The notes beneath the pieces are model-generated. The model ran no database searches. It worked only from the letters and a program-made list of their open reading frames with translations, and was not told where the DNA came from. Below are positions 29,231 through 35,635 of a DNA stretch of 35,635 nucleotides, in pieces. A program made the position numbers and the translations under genes. Source of the DNA: Defluviitaleaceae bacterium (lineage in GTDB: Bacteria; Bacillota; Clostridia; Lachnospirales; UBA5962); contig WQZK01000003.1 of NCBI GenBank assembly GCA_009780765.1, positions 1 to 35,635 on the forward strand, in the 5' to 3' direction. Each line of letters starts with the position of its first letter. The first letter of the stretch is position 1.

Positions 29231-32200
29231 TTACGATAAAATTTCTTTAATATCTTCAATATCTTCATCAGATAAATTGTTTATTTTTACACCTAAATGC
29301 TTAAAATTATCTATTTCTTTATAATCATCTAAAGCATTTTCACATATTTGCCGAAGTGTACTTATAACTTCTATCGGAATATATCTCTCATCATAAGAAA
29401 CTGATAAAGTCCAATGCCTTTCATCTAACACCTCGTATAATTGTAATGGCGTTAAATCATAATTTGCAATTCGAATATCTGACATAATTATATTATTTCC
29501 CCGCCTAGCATCACTGTTAATAGAAACATAATTTGATAATAACACTAGTGCTCCATTGCTATCAGGTAATATAACCGATAATTCAGTATCTTTTTTTAAC
29601 AGTTCGCAACTACTAGCTTTAAAAATATTAGATGCTCTCCCAAGTACATGACCTTTAAAGCTATTCTGCTTTTCTAAATAAATATTAAAGTTAAAATTGT
29701 TGCTGTTAAAACTATGTCTTAAAAGCTTAACTAACAACATATGTCTTCTGTCATCATTAAAGATAAATGATGTTTCATAATCATCAAGTGAAATTACAAT
29801 ATTTTCTTTTGCATAATTAAACGCCTGCACTGCTTTTTTTAAAACAATACTTTTATTTTCTTCTCCTACTTGCTTTAATGCACTTTGATACTGAACCATA
29901 CTTTGCTCTTCTAATGCAACCTTACCTAAGTAAGCACTTACCCTATCCATTAGCTTACAACGCAAATACACCATAGATTGCAAATCTATAATTGCCGTAT
30001 TAAAATAAAAATGAATAATTATTTTATTTTCATCTTGAGTTATAAGCACTTTGCATAGAGTTTCATTTGATTTAAAAGTTTCACAAAGCGTTTTATCAAT
30101 CTTATCTAAATCTGTTTCTTGTAAGTGTATTATTTTTAGGGCATTTGTAGGTTCCTGCATACTATTAAAGTATATAAGATTTTTTGCATTTATCTTAACT
30201 ACACTACATAAAAAAAAGTCATGCTCAATTACAATAGAATTTATTGCATCTTCTATCGTCACTACGTCTAAACCTTCGAAAGCGACTCTTAAAACATGAT
30301 AATTATGAGGATGATTTTTCAAAAAATAATCTTGTATAGGGCTTATACTGCTGTAACCTTCATCACGAACTTCAGTAATTAATTTAAACATCCTACCTGC
30401 TATTCCCTCTATCGTTTGCATTTGAAAAATATCACGTAGATTCAATCTATATCCATTTTTTTCTATTTCGTTCTTTAGCTGCATAGCCTTAATAGAGTCT
30501 CCACCGCAATAGTAAAAATTACTATTTCTATCAACATTTTCAATGTTTAATATCCTTACAAAAATATCTGCAAGTATAATTTCTTCCTCAGTTTCTGGTA
30601 AAGCAGTTATTGCAACTTCATTAGGTACTGCTTGCTTATCATCAAATATTTTCCATAGAGCCTCTTCATCTAATTTTCCGCTTGAACGATACGCAAATTC
30701 ATCTACAAAACAGAATTTATCCGGTATCATATAAATTGGCAAATAATCGGCTATAAATTTATGTAAAATATCAACTTCTACTAAATTTTTGCCTTGATAG
30801 AAAGCTACAATTTCGCTATTTAAGTTATTATCATTGCGAGTCAAAACACATGCAAAATCTATTCCAACATATTGTTCGATTACAGATGCGATTTCTTCAA
30901 GTTCAATTCTTCGACCATTAATTTTTACCTGCTTATCTTTCCTACCTAAAAATATGAGTTCATTATCAAATGTATATCTTGCATAATCTCCTGTAAGGTA
31001 ATACCTTTCGCCATCTATAAAAATAAATTTTTCACTTGTAAGCTTAGGTTGACTAAGGTAGCCATCTGCAAGCCCCTCTCCAGAGATACATATTTGACCA
31101 ATCGCACCAATTGGAACTTTGCCTTTTTCATCATTAATTAACACAATACTTGTGTTGCTTATAGGTTTTCCTAGCGAAACAGAGCTTGTATAACTTTTAT
31201 TTATATCATAACGCTCTATCATGCAGCCAATAGTTGCTTCTGCTGGCCCATACTCATTATAAATACTTACTTTTTGCTCCAAACCATCATATATTTGCCT
31301 TGCAACATTAGTTTTAAAATTTTCGCCACCTACTATCATTGTTTCGATAGCACAGTTACTTAATTCCTCTTTACTTAAGTTACTAAGAACTAAATTAATA
31401 TGTGTTGGTGTTAATTTTATTAAATTAGTATGCGGCTCTTTAAATATTTTTATAATGCTGTCTGCACTGTTCATATAATCGTATAAGGCAATGCAATTGC
31501 CACTAACAAGAGGTAAAAAAATTGATGTAAATGACAAATCAAACGAAACCGATGTAAAAAACGGCATAATGTATTTACGCTTGTAAGATAAATATGTGTT
31601 AATTGCCCAATTTATATAATTTGTCATAGCCTTTATTGATATAGTAATCCCTTTAGGCTTTCCAGTTGTCCCTGATGTAAAAACAATATAAAGTGGACTG
31701 CAACCATCTCTTGTAACCCAGTTAAAATTTTCTGTTTCTTTTTTATAATCAATTGCGTTAATATTCCAACTAGTGCATATAAATTCACAGTGGTCTTTAT
31801 CTGTAAATACCCCTACAGTTTCAGACTGAGCAAGCATTTCATTTATACGTTTGCTAACAGTATCTTTATCTATCAACAAAAATACAGCACCTATTTTAAT
31901 AATGGCCAGTAAAACATATATAAATTCTAGCGAGCTATCCATATATATGGCAATAACTTTATTCTTGTAATTACCTTGCATCATAAGCCAATTTGCTATT
32001 TTATTAGATTCTGTATCTAAATCTTTAAATTTAGATGTTTTGTTTTTAAAAAGCAGTGCAGTTTCATTGCGAAAACTTTCCATCGCCCTTTTTAGTAATG
32101 ATATTATATCTTCTGAATATTCCTTTACTTCTGCATGATATTTGGCTAAACTATTTTTTGTAATCCAATTATCAATAAAGTGATTTAAAGTGATTTCTTC

Positions 32201-33361
32201 GTCATACGAACATAGCAGATGATCAATAATACTTATATAGCTTTCTGATATACTTTCTATAGAAGATTTTGCAAATAAAGCGGTACAATATTCAAATTGA
32301 ATAATGGCCTTCTCTTCAAATCTTTGTATAAAAATTGACAAATCATATTTTGAATTTCTATGTTTAAGCTGATATGGAATAAAGGTCAATTCATCAATTT
32401 TAAATTTATCTATATAATCGGCACTATACTCTATCATCGTATCAAATATTGCATTTCTACTAAGATCTCTTATATAATTTCGGTCTTTTATTAATTCTTC
32501 AAACGGATAAGCCTGATGTTTAAATGCACTTAAGCTTGATACACGAATCATTTCAATTGCTTGTTTTAAAGTTTTACTTTCTATAACTTCCGCCAAAATT
32601 GGAACAGAATTAATAAATGGCCCAAAAATATTTTGTCCTTGTTTGTTGTATCGCCCTTTAACAGGTGTGCCAATAACAAAAGATGTTTGTCCTGTATAAA
32701 CTCTTAATAAAAGATAATACACAAATAAAAAAAACATGAACGGAGTAAGTTTGTGTTTATAACAAAACTCCGTCACTTTATCTAAAGATTCTTTGGAAAT
32801 ATCTTTGTCTATTAAGCCTCCATTTGGATCAAATACTGATTTTCTTGTATAATCTAAAGGAATATCTAAGATAGGTAGCTTACGTGGCAAATAGCTATGC
32901 CAAAAATCTTTTAGTTGCAAAATTTGTTTATCATCTACATTTTGATTTAAATGTAGCATATAATCATAATAGCTCTCCTTATTTTCAGATAACCTAAACC
33001 CTTGCCATAAATCTAAAAACTCCTTAAGGATCAACTGCATTGAAGCACCATCGCATATTATATGGTGAACATCAAATACTATGTAATAATCTTCTTCTGA
33101 TTCTTGAAAAAGAGCAACGCGAAATAACGAAGGATTATCAAGGCTAAACGGCCTAATAAATTTATTAAGCGAAGCTTCACCCTCCCATGTAAAGCACTCT
33201 ATTTCAAAATCAACATAATTATTTATAATACAATATAATTCGTCATCTTCTATAACAAAGTGAGAGCGTAGTAGTTCATGCCTCTCTATTAGTATAGTTA
33301 ATATATTTTTAATTTTTTGTATTAGATTGCTATTATATACATCTAGCTTTATAGTATTCAT
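29231..33361 (-). CDS. NRPS: N-truncated C-A-PCP-degenerate E
   Basis: C 'VHHIICDGASM' with no C1 motif; A 'IVFTSGTTGKPKG', 'NEYGPAEAT'; PCP 'NFYYCGGDSIKAMQL'; ~300-aa C-terminal domain with E-domain layout but NTAIID and EKQNS in place of HHxxxD and EGHGR. Confidence 0.92.
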   Translation of the reverse strand: MNTIKLDVYNSNLIQKIKNILTILIERHELLRSHFVIEDDELYCIINNYVDFEIECFTWEGEASLNKFIRPFSLDNPSLFRVALFQESEEDYYIVFDVHHIICDGASMQLILKEFLDLWQGFRLSENKESYYDYMLHLNQNVDDKQILQLKDFWHSYLPRKLPILDIPLDYTRKSVFDPNGGLIDKDISKESLDKVTEFCYKHKLTPFMFFLFVYYLLLRVYTGQTSFVIGTPVKGRYNKQGQNIFGPFINSVPILAEVIESKTLKQAIEMIRVSSLSAFKHQAYPFEELIKDRNYIRDLSRNAIFDTMIEYSADYIDKFKIDELTFIPYQLKHRNSKYDLSIFIQRFEEKAIIQFEYCTALFAKSSIESISESYISIIDHLLCSYDEEITLNHFIDNWITKNSLAKYHAEVKEYSEDIISLLKRAMESFRNETALLFKNKTSKFKDLDTESNKIANWLMMQGNYKNKVIAIYMDSSLEFIYVLLAIIKIGAVFLLIDKDTVSKRINEMLAQSETVGVFTDKDHCEFICTSWNINAIDYKKETENFNWVTRDGCSPLYIVFTSGTTGKPKGITISIKAMTNYINWAINTYLSYKRKYIMPFFTSVSFDLSFTSIFLPLVSGNCIALYDYMNSADSIIKIFKEPHTNLIKLTPTHINLVLSNLSKEELSNCAIETMIVGGENFKTNVARQIYDGLEQKVSIYNEYGPAEATIGCMIERYDINKSYTSSVSLGKPISNTSIVLINDEKGKVPIGAIGQICISGEGLADGYLSQPKLTSEKFIFIDGERYYLTGDYARYTFDNELIFLGRKDKQVKINGRRIELEEIASVIEQYVGIDFACVLTRNDNNLNSEIVAFYQGKNLVEVDILHKFIADYLPIYMIPDKFCFVDEFAYRSSGKLDEEALWKIFDDKQAVPNEVAITALPETEEEIILADIFVRILNIENVDRNSNFYYCGGDSIKAMQLKNEIEKNGYRLNLRDIFQMQTIEGIAGRMFKLITEVRDEGYSSISPIQDYFLKNHPHNYHVLRVAFEGLDVVTIEDAINSIVIEHDFFLCSVVKINAKNLIYFNSMQEPTNALKIIHLQETDLDKIDKTLCETFKSNETLCKVLITQDENKIIIHFYFNTAIIDLQSMVYLRCKLMDRVSAYLGKVALEEQSMVQYQSALKQVGEENKSIVLKKAVQAFNYAKENIVISLDDYETSFIFNDDRRHMLLVKLLRHSFNSNNFNFNIYLEKQNSFKGHVLGRASNIFKASSCELLKKDTELSVILPDSNGALVLLSNYVSINSDARRGNNIIMSDIRIANYDLTPLQLYEVLDERHWTLSVSYDERYIPIEVISTLRQICENALDDYKEIDNFKHLGVKINNLSDEDIEDIKEILS

Positions 33362-33373
33362 ATATGAAACCTC

Positions 33374-34675
33374 TTAAATTTCTGTAATAAATTTATTCAA
33401 TACTTCTTCCCACATATTTGGCCAAAAGTGTTTTGCTAACTCTTGTACAACAAGTTTCATTGTTTCATGCACATTATTTATTTCGCTACTTAAAATATTT
33501 TCTTGATACCATGTATAAAGCGGGCTTTCTTCTAGTTTCTTTTTTATATCTAATAATCGTTTTGGATCTCTTTTTTGATTGAAATTCATAAGCTCAATAA
33601 TAGCATTTTCAATAAGACATTCTACACCTAATGATTTATACAGTTTTCCTAAAAGCTTTTTATTAACATCTGTATAGAATACACTAAACCCAATTTTATT
33701 AATTATGTCTGGGCATTTAGTATAAACTTTTTCAAAAAAGATGAAAAATGAAAAAATAGATTGCAATGAGGTGTATTCTCCGTTAACAACTTTAGCTTGA
33801 TTTAATACTTCGTTATGTGCAAAATACTTATATAAGTAATTTTGCAAACTGTTACCTACCCTGCCTAAATATGATATTACTATGTTGTCAAACCCAATAT
33901 CGTAAGCCCATATAGCACTTTTAACCAATTCTTCAACTGCTTGGCCTTCTGTTAATCCCGGTATTCCCAATAATAAGTTTGCATTGGCCTTCCAGCCCAC
34001 ACTATGTATATTTTTAACTGCTGCAATTATCTGGCTGTTAGAGATATTCTTGTTTAACCAATGGTTACGCATCCATTCATCTTCTACTTCTACGCCCAAG
34101 CGCACCATTACCCTGCGAAAAGGTAATTCTTGTTTCCAATGTTCAAGCTTTTCTAGTGTTACACTTGAAGCACGTGTTTCAAACTCGAGTTGAAAAGGTT
34201 TTTTCGAGTATAAGTCCTTATCTTTAAACAACATTTCAAACAATTCCTGTGGAAATTCTTCTAAGTCTAGAGTATCATATGAAGTTAAAACCTCGGCCAC
34301 ACTTGCTATGGGGCTTTGCCCTCTTGATTGGTCGAAGGCATATCTCATCATAAGAGCATACTCATTTTTATTTTTAGCTTTCAGTGCATTCATTTGAGCC
34401 ATGCTAACGATATAATCTGATACATAATCACAAAAGCTGCAACCACACAAATCTCCATTATTTAAACGATGAGAACAACCTATTGATGGCAACATTACTT
34501 CAGAAAACAGTTCGCTATCTATTGAGTGTATATAAGATAAATTTTTGTTTATATCAATTTTTATTATTCGCTTTAACTCTTCTAAATCCATACTAAGTGC
34601 ATTTTGATATTCTTTATTAAATAACAAAGTATGATCTTTCCATATTTCCTTTATAATTTTGCTGATAGTTGTCAT
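33374..34675 (-). CDS. Radical SAM protein 2, paralog of 13650-14933
   Basis: 'LPSIGCSHRLNNGDLCGCSFCDYVSDY' gives CX11CX2C; 'VRLGVEVEDEWMRNHWLNKN' and 'ANLLLGIPGLTEG' align with radical SAM protein 1. Confidence 0.85.
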   Translation of the reverse strand: MTTISKIIKEIWKDHTLLFNKEYQNALSMDLEELKRIIKIDINKNLSYIHSIDSELFSEVMLPSIGCSHRLNNGDLCGCSFCDYVSDYIVSMAQMNALKAKNKNEYALMMRYAFDQSRGQSPIASVAEVLTSYDTLDLEEFPQELFEMLFKDKDLYSKKPFQLEFETRASSVTLEKLEHWKQELPFRRVMVRLGVEVEDEWMRNHWLNKNISNSQIIAAVKNIHSVGWKANANLLLGIPGLTEGQAVEELVKSAIWAYDIGFDNIVISYLGRVGNSLQNYLYKYFAHNEVLNQAKVVNGEYTSLQSIFSFFIFFEKVYTKCPDIINKIGFSVFYTDVNKKLLGKLYKSLGVECLIENAIIELMNFNQKRDPKRLLDIKKKLEESPLYTWYQENILSSEINNVHETMKLVVQELAKHFWPNMWEEVLNKFITEI

Positions 34676-34736
34676 GTTAGTGCCTCCTTAGTGTAAATTT
34701 TAACGAGTATTCATTATTAATCCAACAATGCAAACA

Positions 34737-35635
34737 TTAATTTTTTGGTACAAAATACATAATTGTATTCATTGGCCCATATGTTTTATGTGATAAGTAT
34801 ATATCATAATGTGGATATATAGATAAAACCAAGTTAGGAATTTCATAAATATGATCCAAGCGATGATATATACATATTGCCATTTTAGGTGCAAATTTTG
34901 CTATAGTTTCTTTTGCCCCTAAAATGGCCATTAGCTCAGATGCCTCTACATCTAGCTTTATAAAATCAACCTTTTTTATGTTGTTTGACTTTATATAAAT
35001 GTCAATTGTCGTAGTTTCTATTTGGTTTTCTAATGACTCTGTCAAACACTCGGAAACCGAATCTTGTAAAAACATTCCAAGCTTTGTTTCCTCATTCCAT
35101 AAACCCTTTGCTTGAACATAAATTTTATCCTGCAAATTATTATTAACAATATTTTCTTGCATTACCTTTGCAAATTCATAAACAGCCTCGAATGCATGAA
35201 TTTCACAGTACTCTTCAGTTTTTTTGGCAAACCACAAAGCTGTTTCACCTTTATATGCTCCGCCATCAATAATTACATCGCCTTTTTTAACAGTACATAT
35301 ATCTTCTAGTAAATATGTTTCACATGTCCATGTTTCAAGAAGCGATGGTGCATTAGTTTTTATAGTATAATTACTTATTTTAAACTCTTCGCCAGATATC
35401 GGTATAGCTTGTTTTAGAAAACTTTTTACTGAATAAGCCATATTTTTATCTAAAAAATCATATGGAACTATACGTTCGGCATCCTTTAAATTTCTAAGCA
35501 TTATACGTGCAACAATGCTTTTAAAGTACCAGTCGAAAACATCACGCGACTTCTTATCTCTTAAAGCATAGTACACTTTATCACAATCGCTAAAAAATTT
35601 AAAATTTTCGGTAGTGATTTTGGTAGGTAAATTAA
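34737..35635 (-). CDS. FkbM-family methyltransferase, 5' end beyond the window
   Basis: 'VIDGGAYKGETALWFAKK…IHAFEAV', 'TIDIYIKSNNIKKVDFIKLDVEASELMAILGA'. The frame stays open through the right edge (…NLPTKITTENFKFFSDCDKVYYALRDKKSRD), so GTG 35576 is probably not the start. Confidence 0.87.
   Translation of the reverse strand, partial: NLPTKITTENFKFFSDCDKVYYALRDKKSRDVFDWYFKSIVARIMLRNLKDAERIVPYDFLDKNMAYSVKSFLKQAIPISGEEFKISNYTIKTNAPSLLETWTCETYLLEDICTVKKGDVIIDGGAYKGETALWFAKKTEEYCEIHAFEAVYEFAKVMQENIVNNNLQDKIYVQAKGLWNEETKLGMFLQDSVSECLTESLENQIETTTIDIYIKSNNIKKVDFIKLDVEASELMAILGAKETIAKFAPKMAICIYHRLDHIYEIPNLVLSIYPHYDIYLSHKTYGPMNTIMYFVPKN

Noticed and set aside
1-35635. CRISPR arrays, tRNA/rRNA genes, transposases or phage genes
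   Set aside because: No regularly spaced repeats, tRNA-like or rRNA-like segments, and no transposase/integrase ORFs were seen in the track or the sequence.

Overview
The window comes from an AT-rich genome, probably a Firmicute/Clostridia-type bacterium; this lineage call is an inference from composition, Shine-Dalgarno (SD) sites and gene types. It has two parts. (A) About 1-9.8 kb is housekeeping/accessory DNA: a GNAT acetyltransferase cut by the left edge; a ~138-nt imperfect palindrome; a FtsX-type ABC permease plus ATPase; an OmpR-type response regulator with a histidine kinase that has no obvious membrane segment; two tandem YwaF-like membrane proteins, one apparently frameshifted; and a P-type cation ATPase. 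The ATPase is preceded by what reads as a yybP-ykoY (Mn2+) riboswitch with its own promoter and terminator. (B) About 9.8-35.6 kb is one long minus-strand biosynthetic operon: FkbM methyltransferase (partial, right edge) > radical SAM > NRPS (C-A-PCP-degenerate E) > NRPS (C-A-PCP-E-C) > NRPS (half-C-A-PCP-C) > NRPS (A-PCP, no TE) > BtrH-like acyltransferase candidate > type II thioesterase > Gfo/Idh/MocA oxidoreductase > second, paralogous radical SAM > FkbH-like > ACP > MaoC-like > SDR > Sfp-type phosphopantetheinyl transferase. Most junctions are overlapping or have short gaps. The A-domain pocket residues I read suggest Asn and Pro for the first two modules; the last two are unassigned. The best candidate for a previously undescribed system is this NRPS operon. 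It combines paired CX11CX2C radical SAM enzymes, no integrated thioesterase, a BtrH-like protein translationally coupled to the terminal A-PCP, and an FkbH/ACP/MaoC/SDR cassette. All calls come from reading motifs by eye; no database search was run.
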